Positions 1 to 7,493 of a DNA stretch of 64,000 bases are shown one piece after another. The notes beneath the pieces were generated by a model. The model searched no databases and was not told the origin of the DNA. It saw only the letters and a program-made list of their open reading frames with translations. Position 1 is the first letter of the stretch; each line of letters starts with the position of its first letter. The stretch lies in assembly GCA_016716185.1 (NCBI GenBank), contig JADJWV010000002.1, positions 2,704,501 through 2,768,500 of the forward strand, in the 5' to 3' direction. Position numbers and translations under genes: made by a program. The stretch comes from Saprospiraceae bacterium. Its GTDB lineage: Bacteria > Bacteroidota > Bacteroidia > Chitinophagales > Saprospiraceae.

Positions 1-539
1 CGGCAAATCTCGGCTCTTCTGTAGGGATTTCTAAGGTAGAATCGGAATCGGAATTTGAAAAGGCCATACAACTGGCTTTTTCTTTTGACCGGAAAATAGT
101 TATCGAAGCCAACATCAAAGGTCGTGAAATTGAATGCGGAGTTCTTGGGAATGACCATCCTGTGGCCTCCATTCCGGGCGAGATCATCCCAACCCATAAT
201 TTTTATTCATACGAAGCCAAGTACCTGGATAAAAAGGGTGCAGAGATCGAAATCCCGGCTAGAATTACCCCGGAGCAAACACAAGCAATACGGGACATGG
301 CTGTAAAAGTTTTTGAAGTATTGGCATGTGAAGGCTTAAGCAGGGTGGATTTCTTTCTGACAGACGAAGGCAAGATCTTCGTGAATGAGATCAATACAAT
401 GCCGGGATTTACGGCAATCAGCATGTATCCAAAAATGTGGGAATACACAGGAATCAGTTATTCCGGGCTCATCGACCGGCTGATCCAGCTTGCCTTAGAA
501 CGGTACAAGGAGGAAAATGGGCTCCGGACCGGCTTTTAA
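1..539 (+). CDS. ddl: D-alanine--D-alanine ligase, C-terminal part (5' end outside window)
   Basis: The reading frame is open from base 3 to the TAA at 537-539 and gives 178 residues of an ATP-grasp enzyme. It joins two D-alanines into the dipeptide used for the peptidoglycan stem peptide in the cytoplasm. Visible motifs are NLGSSVGISK near the left edge (ATP-grasp loop), EANIKGREIECGVLGN, and the C-terminal metal/substrate segment EINTMPGFTAISMYPKMW with the Glu-x-Asn ligands and TMPGFT typical of Ddl. The C-terminus is complete. The start lies upstream of the window. The next gene is 209 bp away and is probably transcribed separately. Confidence 0.95.
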   Translation, partial: ANLGSSVGISKVESESEFEKAIQLAFSFDRKIVIEANIKGREIECGVLGNDHPVASIPGEIIPTHNFYSYEAKYLDKKGAEIEIPARITPEQTQAIRDMAVKVFEVLACEGLSRVDFFLTDEGKIFVNEINTMPGFTAISMYPKMWEYTGISYSGLIDRLIQLALERYKEENGLRTGF

Positions 540-748
540 GAAAGCAAGCGGAAAACCTTATCTAAATTGTAGTCAATCAATAACTTGCGGTGAAATCTTG
601 TTTAAATCCAAAATTCCTGCCGCTTTACGCCTGACTAGCAGCATTTAATACGTATAAAAATTTTTGATAAAAAGTTTTGCTCTGGATTAGATAATTGTTA
701 AAATTGCGGAGTATTAAACCTATTTTAAACTTGCAAAACTTGCACATT

Positions 749-1285
749 ATGAAAAAACAACTTTTCCTTTCTTTTCTTTTTATTTTAGCATTTAGTGCGG
801 CTTCTTTTGCCCAGAGCAAACTCTTTGCCGGACTTGATCTCGGTTTTAGAAGTAAAGATGGACATTCACATCTTGCACTCAGTCCAAGATTAGGCTATTG
901 GTTAAGCGACAATGGAGCATTGGTTGGTGGCATCAATTTCCAAAGCAATAAGGCTGGTGATGGTGCTGAAACAGTTTCAGTTTTCGGTATCGGAGCAGAG
1001 TATCGCATTTGCTGGAAAAGTGACAATTTTTACTATTATTTAGCTCCAGGTGCAGCTTTTTCCAGTAAAATTGTAACTGATGCTGGTGTATTTGACGGGT
1101 CTCAAATAGAGGTCCGCCTTACTCCTGGTGTATCCTACATGTTAGCTGACAAATGGTCAATTAGTGCTGCATTGGGCTTTTTGAATTTTACATCCATTAG
1201 TCCTGATCAGGGTGATTCAGATTCAGAATTTACCATCAACACCAACATGAGTGATATCAGCTTTGGTCTCTGGTATCATTTCTAG
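749..1285 (+). CDS. secreted outer-membrane beta-barrel family protein
   Basis: A 178-residue protein whose start ATG at 749 begins a clear signal peptide (MKKQLFLSFLFILAFSAASFAQS, cleaved after about residue 22). An upstream in-frame codon at 695 would bury this signal, so 749 is preferred. The mature part alternates polar and aromatic residues in the way of an OmpA/OprF-like eight-stranded barrel, and ends in GLWYHF with a terminal Phe, the usual BAM-recognised last strand. No enzymatic motif is visible. It is probably a small outer-membrane porin-like or adhesin-like protein. It is monocistronic: a strong hairpin terminator follows 25 bp after the stop. The exact subfamily is not recognised. 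Confidence 0.8.
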   Translation: MKKQLFLSFLFILAFSAASFAQSKLFAGLDLGFRSKDGHSHLALSPRLGYWLSDNGALVGGINFQSNKAGDGAETVSVFGIGAEYRICWKSDNFYYYLAPGAAFSSKIVTDAGVFDGSQIEVRLTPGVSYMLADKWSISAALGFLNFTSISPDQGDSDSEFTINTNMSDISFGLWYHF

Positions 1286-1310
1286 GATTTATTTAATCCA
1301 AAAAGAATTA

Positions 1311-1344
1311 AACCTCCGGATGTTTGATCCGGAGGTTTTTTTTT
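1311..1344 (+). terminator. rho-independent terminator after the barrel gene
   Basis: A perfect 11-bp stem, AACCTCCGGAT / ATCCGGAGGTT, with a 5-nt loop, followed by a run of T. It sits 25 bp after the stop codon at 1285, so it ends the 749-1285 transcript. Confidence 0.92.
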
Positions 1345-1493
1345 GCCTTTCCCCGAATCGTTTATTATAAGATACGGACATCCGGAGGTACATTTAATCC
1401 TGTTTATTTTGCCAACTTTGAATTTCATTCTTAATATCACATAAATTGGACTTGATGTTTCTCAGAATACAGTTAAACTTAATTTCACCAAAA

Positions 1494-2816
1494 ATGTCAA
1501 AGCCTTATTATTTAAATTTTATGAGAAGCTTAAGCCTTGGAATTTGTCTATGTTTATACAATTGGGGGCATTCACAGAATCTTTACTTTCCACCCTTGAC
1601 GGGCAATGTCTGGGAAACTACGACCCCCGAAAACCTTAAATGGTGTAGCTCTGAAATTCAAACCCTGTACGATTACCTCGATGCTGAAGAAAGTAAAGCA
1701 TTAATCGTCTTAAAGGATGGCAAAATTGTCATCGAAAAATATTTTGACCAATTTACCAGAGATTCTTTGTGGTACTGGGCTTCTGCAGGCAAGACGCTGA
1801 CAGCATTTCTCGTTGGGATGGCTGAACAGGAAGGATTGCTTCAACTGACAGACCCGACTTCCAAATATCTGGGATCGGGCTGGACAGGTTGTACGCCAAC
1901 GCAGGAAAATTCCATCACCGTCTGGCATCAGCTGACTATGACCAGTGGATTAGACGATGGAGTTCCCGACAACCATTGCACGCAGCCTTCATGCCTGGTT
2001 TACAAGGCCGATCCCGGCAAACGATGGGCCTACCATAACGCTCCTTATACATTATTGAGGAATGTATTGGAAACTGCCTCGGGAATGAACGAAAACAGCT
2101 ATATCCAATCCAGGTTAAAATCTCGGACAGGGATCAAAGGCATTTGGATTAATTCGGGATACGACAATGTGTATCTCAGTGATGCCCGGAGTATGGCCAG
2201 GTTTGGTTTACTGATTTTAAACCAGGGTATTTGGGGCATTGACACTTTGTTGAAAAACAACGATTATTTCAATTCCATGACCCAAAGCTCACAGAGTTTA
2301 AATCCGGCGTACGGCTACCTCTGGTGGCTCAACGGGCAGAAATCTTTTAAATTACCTGGCTTGCAATTGGATTTCCCTGGTTTTCTGGTGCCCGATGCCC
2401 CGAAGGATATGTTTGCCGGCATTGGAAAAAACGGCCAGATCTTGTGTGTGGTTCCTGGTGAAAAACTGGTGGTCTTAAGAATGGGAGAATCCAATGGCAA
2501 TGATGAAGTTCCAATTCTGTTGATCCGCGAAATGTGGAAATATTTAAACAAAATCCGGTGCAATTTGCCGGTCTCTTCACATGAAGAAATCGATACAAAG
2601 ACCAGATTATTTGTTTCTCCAAACCCTGTAAACGACCAATTTCATATAGCGGGGTTGGAGTCCTATACGGAAATTGGAATTTACGATTTTCTCGGTAGAT
2701 GCGTAGATAAATATATTTATAATAATAACAATATATTAATAAATGATTTTAAACCTGGTATATATTATATTAAAATAGCAAGTAATAATATTAGCATTCC
2801 TTTTGTCAAAATATAG
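1494..2816 (+). CDS. secreted serine hydrolase (class C beta-lactamase-like) with T9SS type A sorting domain
   Basis: About 440 residues. The N-terminus has a signal-like segment (SLSLGICLCLYNWGHSQ). The catalytic domain belongs to the penicillin-binding / class C beta-lactamase fold: the SxxK nucleophile motif is in WYWASAGKTLTAFL, a YxN-like element is in WAYHNAPYTLL, and a GLDDGVPD region and a late GKNGQ (H/K-x-G) motif follow. The last ~75 residues (from SPNPVNDQFHI to the end) are a T9SS type A C-terminal sorting domain, so the enzyme is probably exported and anchored at the cell surface. The substrate is unknown; such proteins act as esterases or peptidases. The start is uncertain: in-frame ATGs exist at 1455, 1494 and 1521. 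The sorting-domain DNA (about 2700-2816) is much richer in A+T than the rest. Confidence 0.85.
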   Translation: MSKPYYLNFMRSLSLGICLCLYNWGHSQNLYFPPLTGNVWETTTPENLKWCSSEIQTLYDYLDAEESKALIVLKDGKIVIEKYFDQFTRDSLWYWASAGKTLTAFLVGMAEQEGLLQLTDPTSKYLGSGWTGCTPTQENSITVWHQLTMTSGLDDGVPDNHCTQPSCLVYKADPGKRWAYHNAPYTLLRNVLETASGMNENSYIQSRLKSRTGIKGIWINSGYDNVYLSDARSMARFGLLILNQGIWGIDTLLKNNDYFNSMTQSSQSLNPAYGYLWWLNGQKSFKLPGLQLDFPGFLVPDAPKDMFAGIGKNGQILCVVPGEKLVVLRMGESNGNDEVPILLIREMWKYLNKIRCNLPVSSHEEIDTKTRLFVSPNPVNDQFHIAGLESYTEIGIYDFLGRCVDKYIYNNNNILINDFKPGIYYIKIASNNISIPFVKI

Positions 2817-2877
2817 CCTCGGTTTAAACGTTTGTTAAGGAATTTCAGATTCCTAGCCTCTATAAATCAATTTTTTA

Positions 2878-2885
2878 TATCTTTG
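2878..2885 (+). promoter_or_regulatory. Bacteroidota -7 box before the DUF177-rpmF pair
   Basis: TATCTTTG matches the TAnnTTTG -7 consensus and lies 24 nt before the ATG at 2910. It supports 2910, not an upstream TTG at 2832, as the true start. No clear -33 TTG is seen. Confidence 0.6.
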
Positions 2886-2909
2886 CAGTCCGTTTTTCAA
2901 AAGCCGGCT

Positions 2910-3425
2910 ATGGATTCTTTGAGGGTATATGCGGTTCCGCTAAAAAGTTTGCGAAACGGCATCCACCAATTCAGTTGGTCTTTGGATAGTTCATTTTTTG
3001 AACATTTCGAAGGCAGTCCTATCCGGAAAGGTTATTTTACCATAGACATGCTCCTGGACAAGCAGGATGATTTATCTTCTCTGCAGCTCGATATCAACGG
3101 AAGCTACAAGTCGGTTTGCGACCGCTGTCTGGCGAATATCGAAATCCCGGTGCAACAGCATTATCAGCTTTATGTAAAGACCTCTCTTGAAAAAGTATCG
3201 GACCCAAGTTTGATTTGTCTGACTCCCGGTGAAGTGGATTTGAAACTTGCAGATATTTTTTACGATTATGTCTGCCTTTCATTGCCCATTACTCAGACCA
3301 TAGACTGTGCGCAAATGGAAAATCCTCCTTGCGACCAGGATGTGCTGAGCCGGATCAAATCAGAAGATGATTTGCATACAGATGGATCGATATGGGATGC
3401 ATTAAAAAAATTAAAAGAGAATTAA
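2910..3425 (+). CDS. DUF177 (YceD-like) protein
   Basis: A 171-residue protein of the DUF177/YceD family, which is almost always encoded directly before rpmF and is linked in other bacteria to 23S rRNA processing or accumulation. A CxxC pair (VCDRCLANIEIPV) sits mid-protein, followed by the conserved acidic LTPGEVDLKLADIFYDYV region and the C-terminal WDALKKLKEN typical of Bacteroidota members. The start at ATG 2910 fits the promoter box 24 nt upstream and the family length. rpmF begins 10 bp after the stop, so the two are co-transcribed, which is the standard arrangement. The function in the cell is inferred from family knowledge only. Confidence 0.9.
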   Translation: MDSLRVYAVPLKSLRNGIHQFSWSLDSSFFEHFEGSPIRKGYFTIDMLLDKQDDLSSLQLDINGSYKSVCDRCLANIEIPVQQHYQLYVKTSLEKVSDPSLICLTPGEVDLKLADIFYDYVCLSLPITQTIDCAQMENPPCDQDVLSRIKSEDDLHTDGSIWDALKKLKEN

Positions 3426-3435
3426 ATTGTAAGCT

Positions 3436-3645
3436 ATGCCAAATCCTAAATGGAGGCACTCCAAACAACGCAAAAGAAAGAGGAGAACGCATTATAAAGC
3501 GGAGACTCCCCAGTTGGCCACTTGTAAGACGACAGGTGTGACACATATCATGCACCACGCCTTTTGGCACGAAGGCAGTATGTACTACAAAGGAAATGTG
3601 GTCATCAGGGGTGCTGCTGCAGAAGCTACGGCTGAACAAGCCTGA
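3436..3645 (+). CDS. rpmF: 50S ribosomal protein L32
   Basis: A 69-residue basic protein with the L32 N-terminus (MPNPKWRHSKQRKRKRRTH). The central fold reads CKTTGVTHIMHHAFWHEG and lacks the two CxxC pairs of the zinc-binding form. This is therefore the zinc-independent ('C-minus') L32 also found in E. coli and most Bacteroidota. It is a component of the large ribosomal subunit. It is preceded by DUF177 in the conserved pair and followed by a hairpin terminator 20 bp downstream. The C-terminal Ala/Glu tail (AAAEATAEQA) is slightly longer than usual. Confidence 0.96.
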   Translation: MPNPKWRHSKQRKRKRRTHYKAETPQLATCKTTGVTHIMHHAFWHEGSMYYKGNVVIRGAAAEATAEQA

Positions 3646-3665
3646 TCAAATTTTAAACTTATCTG

Positions 3666-3699
3666 AAAAGCTCCCATAGTTTGTATGAGGAGCTTTTTG
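3666..3699 (+). terminator. rho-independent terminator after rpmF
   Basis: The stem AAAAGCTCC / GGAGCTTTT has a 14-nt loop and a T-run, 20 bp after the rpmF stop. It separates rpmF from the RidA gene. Confidence 0.85.
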
Positions 3700-3719
3700 T
3701 ATTTAAAATCCACGTGTTT

Positions 3720-4100
3720 ATGAAAAAAGTCATATTTACCAATGAAGCCCCAAAACCGATAGGACCCTACAGTCAGGCCATTCTTTCCAATGGAATCCTG
3801 TATGTTTCAGGTCAGATTGCAATCGATCCAAAATCCGGTGAACTTTGCAACAGTACGATTCAAGAAGAAACACACCGCGTTTTGGACAATCTTGGTGCTA
3901 TTTTGAAAGCAGCATCTATGGATTACACCCATGTGCTTAAATGCTCTGTATTTGTAAAAGACATCAATCAATTCAATATCATCAATGCAATTTACAACAC
4001 CTATTTCCAGGGTACTGAGCCACCGGCAAGAGAGCTGGTTCAGGTGGCTGAATTGCCAAGGTTTGTAAATATTGAGATCAGTTGTATTGCTGCGGAATGA
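3720..4100 (+). CDS. RidA family (YjgF/YER057c/UK114) reactive-intermediate deaminase
   Basis: A 126-residue protein of the RidA family. These trimeric enzymes hydrolyse reactive enamine/imine intermediates made by PLP enzymes and release ammonia. The hallmarks are GPYSQAI near residue 17, the mid-protein VFVKDINQFNIINAIY, and the C-terminal PPARELVQVAELPRFVNIEI, with the catalytic-type Arg in the PxR position. The start at ATG 3720 gives the canonical length; an upstream in-frame start at 3681 would overlap the rpmF terminator. It is probably monocistronic. A specific symbol is not assigned because several Rid subfamilies exist. Confidence 0.93.
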   Translation: MKKVIFTNEAPKPIGPYSQAILSNGILYVSGQIAIDPKSGELCNSTIQEETHRVLDNLGAILKAASMDYTHVLKCSVFVKDINQFNIINAIYNTYFQGTEPPARELVQVAELPRFVNIEISCIAAE

Positions 4101-4123
4101 AGCTGAAAGCTGAAAGCTGAAAG
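4101..4123 (+). repeat. AAGCTGA short tandem repeat after the RidA gene
   Basis: About three 7-nt units (AGCTGAA type) directly follow the stop codon at 4100. It resembles the heptamer 'word' repeats at other gene ends in this window. Confidence 0.7.
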
Positions 4124-4146
4124 GGAACTATTTGTTCGCAAGAACT

Positions 4147-4169
4147 AAAAAGCAACTTGTTGCTTTTTA
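4147..4169 (+). terminator. hairpin terminator after the RidA gene
   Basis: The stem AAAAAGCAAC / GTTGCTTTTT has a very short loop and a T-run, 47 bp after the RidA stop. Confidence 0.75.
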
Positions 4170-4190
4170 TATAATTATACACAATAAAAA

Positions 4191-4208
4191 AGCACCCCAG
4201 AGGGGTGC
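4191..4208. other. GC-rich hairpin in the trpS leader
   Basis: GCACCCC-AGA-GGGGTGC is a perfect 7-bp stem with a 3-nt loop, 10 bp before the trpS ATG. A run of A precedes it, so as a terminator it would act on the minus strand. On the plus strand it would instead lie in the 5' leader of trpS, where it could affect initiation. Confidence 0.6.
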
Positions 4209-4217
4209 CCTTACATT

Positions 4218-5237
4218 ATGGAGAGGAAAGTAATATTAAGTGGAATACAACCCACAGGAAAGTTACATTTTGGCCGTTATTTTGGTGCCATTCGAAACTG
4301 GGTAGAATTGCAACAGGAATACGATTGCATTTACAGTATTGTAGACTATCATGCGATGACCATGCCTTACAATCCTGTAAAACTGAAAGAAAATGTATGG
4401 GATCTGGCCATCAATTTGTTGGCTTGCGGCGTTCAACCAGAAAACCTGTTTATCCAATCTCTGGTTCCGGAACATGCAGAATTGTGTTGGATCCTTTCTT
4501 GTATGTGTAGTTATGGTGAACTGAGCCGCATGACCCAGTTCAAAGACAAGACCCAACAATTGAAAGAAAAAGATAAAGATTTGTTTGTTTCCGCCGGATT
4601 GTATATCTACCCGGTGTTGCAAGCTGCAGACATTCTGATTTATAAAGCGGATTATGTTCCGGTTGGAAAAGACCAGGAGCAACATCTCGAACTCACCAGA
4701 AATATTGCCGAGCGATTCAACTATGTAACCGGAAAAAATTATTTCAAACTCCCGGAACCACTTTTCACTGAAATACCCAAGGTGATGTCCACGGCAGATC
4801 CTCAAAGAAAAATGAGTGCAAGTGCGGGTGAAAAACATTTTATCGATGTTTTTGGAGAGCCTGCCCAAATACGCAAACAAATCAGGTCGGCTGTTACGGA
4901 TACCGGAACACAGGACACAACAAACCAAATACAAAACTCAGTTTCAAACATGAGTGCAGGAATTGAGAATTTATTTATGTTGTTGAAAGCATCTGATCCC
5001 ATGGCATATCAGACACTCGTTAAAGAATATGAATCAGGAGAATTGCAATACAGTTTATTAAAAGATACTGTTGCCGATTCATTGATCAATCTGGTTGCGC
5101 CATTTCAGGAAGAAAAAAAGAAATTACTGGCTAATAAAAAAGAGATCAAAGATCTGATTAAAAAATCATCAGCCGAAATCCGTAAAAGAGCAGCACAAAC
5201 GGTTTCTGAAGTAAAAGCATTGACCGGAATCGGATAA
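4218..5237 (+). CDS. trpS: tryptophan--tRNA ligase
   Basis: A 339-residue class I aminoacyl-tRNA synthetase that charges tRNA-Trp in the cytoplasm. The N-terminus reads SGIQPTGKLHFGRYFGAIRN, the HIGH-like signature (HFGR instead of the common HLGN). The tRNA/ATP loop around residues 196-203 reads RKMSASAG, a KMSKS variant in which the second lysine is replaced by alanine. ADILIYKADYVPVGKDQEQH is the usual substrate-site block. Length and domain order are normal for bacterial TrpRS. It stands alone, behind a terminator and a leader hairpin; a FAH-family gene follows 52 bp later. Confidence 0.97.
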   Translation: MERKVILSGIQPTGKLHFGRYFGAIRNWVELQQEYDCIYSIVDYHAMTMPYNPVKLKENVWDLAINLLACGVQPENLFIQSLVPEHAELCWILSCMCSYGELSRMTQFKDKTQQLKEKDKDLFVSAGLYIYPVLQAADILIYKADYVPVGKDQEQHLELTRNIAERFNYVTGKNYFKLPEPLFTEIPKVMSTADPQRKMSASAGEKHFIDVFGEPAQIRKQIRSAVTDTGTQDTTNQIQNSVSNMSAGIENLFMLLKASDPMAYQTLVKEYESGELQYSLLKDTVADSLINLVAPFQEEKKKLLANKKEIKDLIKKSSAEIRKRAAQTVSEVKALTGIG

Positions 5238-5289
5238 CAAAAAGTTTCCTTGAGATTAATTTATAAAAGCACATTATAAAATATAAACG

Positions 5290-5898
5290 ATGACCCTATT
5301 CTGCGTTGGAAGAAACTATACGGAACATGCGAAAGAATTAAGCAATCAGGTTCCAACGGAGCCGGTCATTTTTTTAAAACCGCCAACTGCCATCTTACCG
5401 GAGGATCGTGCCTTGTATTATCCCGATTTTACCAAAGATCTCCACCACGAAATTGAATTGATCTTTAAAATTCAGAAAAAAGGAAAATCCATTCCGGAAC
5501 ATCTCGTTTGGGATTACATCAGCCATGTAAGCGTAGGGATCGATTTTACAGCCCGGGATTTGCAACAAAAATGCAAAGAAAAATCACTGCCCTGGGAAAT
5601 CAGTAAAGCATTTGACTATTCAGCTGTAATTGGAAAATGGATACCCCTTGAAGAATTGAAGAAAGATCAATTAAACTTCGAATTAAAAATCAACAACCAA
5701 ACGGTACAAAAGGGTAACAACAGCGAAATGGTATTTAGTGTACCTTTTCTGATCAATTATCTTACCCGCTTTTTCAAAATCAACAAGGGCGATATCTTAT
5801 TCACTGGTACCCCTGCAGGAGTTGGCCCTGTAAAAATCGGAGATCATCTGGAAGGATTTTTAAATGGAGAACTCATGTTTGAGCTGGACATTAAGTAA
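5290..5898 (+). CDS. fumarylacetoacetate hydrolase family protein
   Basis: A 202-residue single-domain FAH-fold protein. The family comprises metal-dependent acylpyruvate hydrolases or oxaloacetate decarboxylases acting on small 2-oxo acids. Visible landmarks are FCVGRNYTEHAKEL (start of the fold), EPVIFLKPPTAI, the metal-binding HHEIELIF (Glu-x-Glu), the helix GIDFTARDLQ, and the C-terminal ILFTGTPAGVGPVKIGD. Length fits the short FahD1-like subgroup. The exact substrate cannot be read from sequence. It has its own ATG, 52 bp after trpS, with no strong terminator between, so co-transcription is possible. Confidence 0.92.
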   Translation: MTLFCVGRNYTEHAKELSNQVPTEPVIFLKPPTAILPEDRALYYPDFTKDLHHEIELIFKIQKKGKSIPEHLVWDYISHVSVGIDFTARDLQQKCKEKSLPWEISKAFDYSAVIGKWIPLEELKKDQLNFELKINNQTVQKGNNSEMVFSVPFLINYLTRFFKINKGDILFTGTPAGVGPVKIGDHLEGFLNGELMFELDIK

Positions 5899-6001
5899 TC
5901 TGGAAATTTCTTTAATGACAATGGATGCATCCAAATATGAGTTTTGAATGTAAATCCACCCCCGTTTTATAAAGTCAGATTGAGAAGCATATTAAATCCA
6001 T

Positions 6002-6634
6002 TCAATTCTTGTAAGAACTGGCATATACTTCAGCAAATTCTTCGAGTATCATCGCTGTGGCTCCCCAGATTACCAACTCTCCCCAAGAAAATGCAGGAAC
6101 ATGGCGTTGAATTCCATCGGTAGTTCGTATGGCTAAGTGAGACCTGAGGTTCCTGTTGTTCAAGGCGCTCACCGGGAATTCGTGAACTTCCTCCACTTCT
6201 TCCAGTTGAATTTTATAATAAGGCGTAGTAGCACACGTTGCTATAAATGGAAATACATAATGATTGCTTACAGGGATATACAATGGACTGAGCTTGCCTA
6301 ATAGTTCGATAGCATTTGCGGATACTCCTATTTCTTCCGAGCATTCTCTGATCGCTGTCTGCTCCAAAGAAGGATCCGATTTATCTTTTCTTCCACCCGG
6401 CAAACTGACCTGACCTCTGTGCTGATCTTTTTCTTTATTGTGTACACGCGTGATCAAAGGAAAAAAGACTTCACCGGATTTTTCATACAATAAGATGAGT
6501 ACTGCAGCCAGGTGTGCGTCTTCAGGTATTTGAATTTCCAATCTGCCATGATAAGGTGCCATTCTCTTCTGAGCATTTACGCCCGGCAATTGCAATTCGA
6601 GTGCTTTTATGAGTTTATTTTTCCAATCCACCAT
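6002..6634 (-). CDS. NUDIX hydrolase, CoA pyrophosphatase-like
   Basis: A 210-residue Nudix enzyme. The core reads QVSLPGGRKDKSDPSLEQTA followed by IRECSEEIGV, that is the Nudix box with REUxEExGU intact. The preceding GQVSLPGG and the spacing are characteristic of CoA diphosphatases (NudL/YeaB group), which split CoA into phosphopantetheine and 3',5'-ADP. It is the last gene of the leftward block from the ABC-F gene; hemD ends 58 bp upstream of its start. The CoA specificity is inferred from subgroup resemblance, not proved. Confidence 0.88.
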   Translation of the reverse strand: MVDWKNKLIKALELQLPGVNAQKRMAPYHGRLEIQIPEDAHLAAVLILLYEKSGEVFFPLITRVHNKEKDQHRGQVSLPGGRKDKSDPSLEQTAIRECSEEIGVSANAIELLGKLSPLYIPVSNHYVFPFIATCATTPYYKIQLEEVEEVHEFPVSALNNRNLRSHLAIRTTDGIQRHVPAFSWGELVIWGATAMILEEFAEVYASSYKN

Positions 6635-6692
6635 GATTCAGTGACTCCAGATAATCCATCATTAAAAAAAGGAAAAAATCAGATGAGAAGAA

Positions 6693-7481
6693 TTACTTAT
6701 TTACTTTCTTCAAATATTCTTCGATAGCCATATGCATGGATGGAGTTTCCACAGTCGGTGCCTGAATATCGAGAATCAGACCTGCATCAGTAACTGCCTT
6801 TGCAACTGCAGCGCCAAAAGCTGCAATTCGGATAGATCCCTGATCGAAATCGGGATCGTTATCAAAAATAGATTTGACTTCCTGAGGACTGAACAAGACC
6901 AACATATCGTAATTGCAATCTTTTAAGTCTTTCAGATCGGAGCTCACCCGCCGGTACATGGGTGATTCCAAAAACTTTACTTTAAGCGATTTTAAAAAAC
7001 TCGCCACATCAGAATTTCCGGATTCAGAAGAGGGAATTAAAAATGGGCCCGATTCTTTGTGCTTGGTAAAGTAATTGGCCAACTCAGTCACCGATTTAAC
7101 TCCATTAAAAACTTTTCTTTTTCTGAAGATGATAAATTTCTGCAAGTAATTGGCTATAGCCTCTGTTGCGCAGAAATACTTGTTCATTTCATTGATTTTA
7201 AACCGCATTTCTTCAGCCAGTCTAAAATAATTCTCGATAGCATTTTTACTGGTAAAAACGATGCAAGGAAATTCATCGTGCCGGATTCGCTGCCGTCTGA
7301 ATTCTTTTTCAGTATAACCTTCAATGGTGATCAGCGGCCTCCAATCCAATTGGATTTTGAATTTAGCCTCAAGATCAAAATATGGCGATCGCTCGGGCTT
7401 GGGTTGCGAGATGAGGACGTTTTTTACGCGCTTCAATCTGTTCTCTTTACTGGCTGCAATGGTTGTCGTTTTTGTCGGCAT
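6693..7481 (-). CDS. hemD: uroporphyrinogen-III synthase
   Basis: A 262-residue two-lobed HemD-type protein that cyclises hydroxymethylbilane to uroporphyrinogen III in tetrapyrrole synthesis. HemD is poorly conserved, but the pattern is clear: VKNVLISQPKPERSPYFDLE at the N-terminus, PCIVFTSKNAIENYF (the 'TSxNAv' motif), GPFLIPSSESGNSD at the second lobe, DMLVLFSPQEVKSIF (the 'fSPSgv' motif) and RIAAFGAAVAKAVTDAG. It lies immediately downstream of the DUF4271 gene (12 bp gap), a pairing common across Bacteroidota. No other heme gene is in the window. Confidence 0.88.
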   Translation of the reverse strand: MPTKTTTIAASKENRLKRVKNVLISQPKPERSPYFDLEAKFKIQLDWRPLITIEGYTEKEFRRQRIRHDEFPCIVFTSKNAIENYFRLAEEMRFKINEMNKYFCATEAIANYLQKFIIFRKRKVFNGVKSVTELANYFTKHKESGPFLIPSSESGNSDVASFLKSLKVKFLESPMYRRVSSDLKDLKDCNYDMLVLFSPQEVKSIFDNDPDFDQGSIRIAAFGAAVAKAVTDAGLILDIQAPTVETPSMHMAIEEYLKKVNK

Positions 7482-7493
7482 ATCCTTCAGCTT

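Noticed and set aside
3436..3645. Loss of the zinc cysteines in L32 as an unusual event
   Set aside because: The zinc-free form is normal for E. coli and most Bacteroidota, so it is not news.
4263..4934. A 223-codon open frame on the minus strand inside trpS
   Set aside because: It lies wholly antisense to a well-supported synthetase, has low-complexity residues and no family resemblance, so it is a shadow frame.
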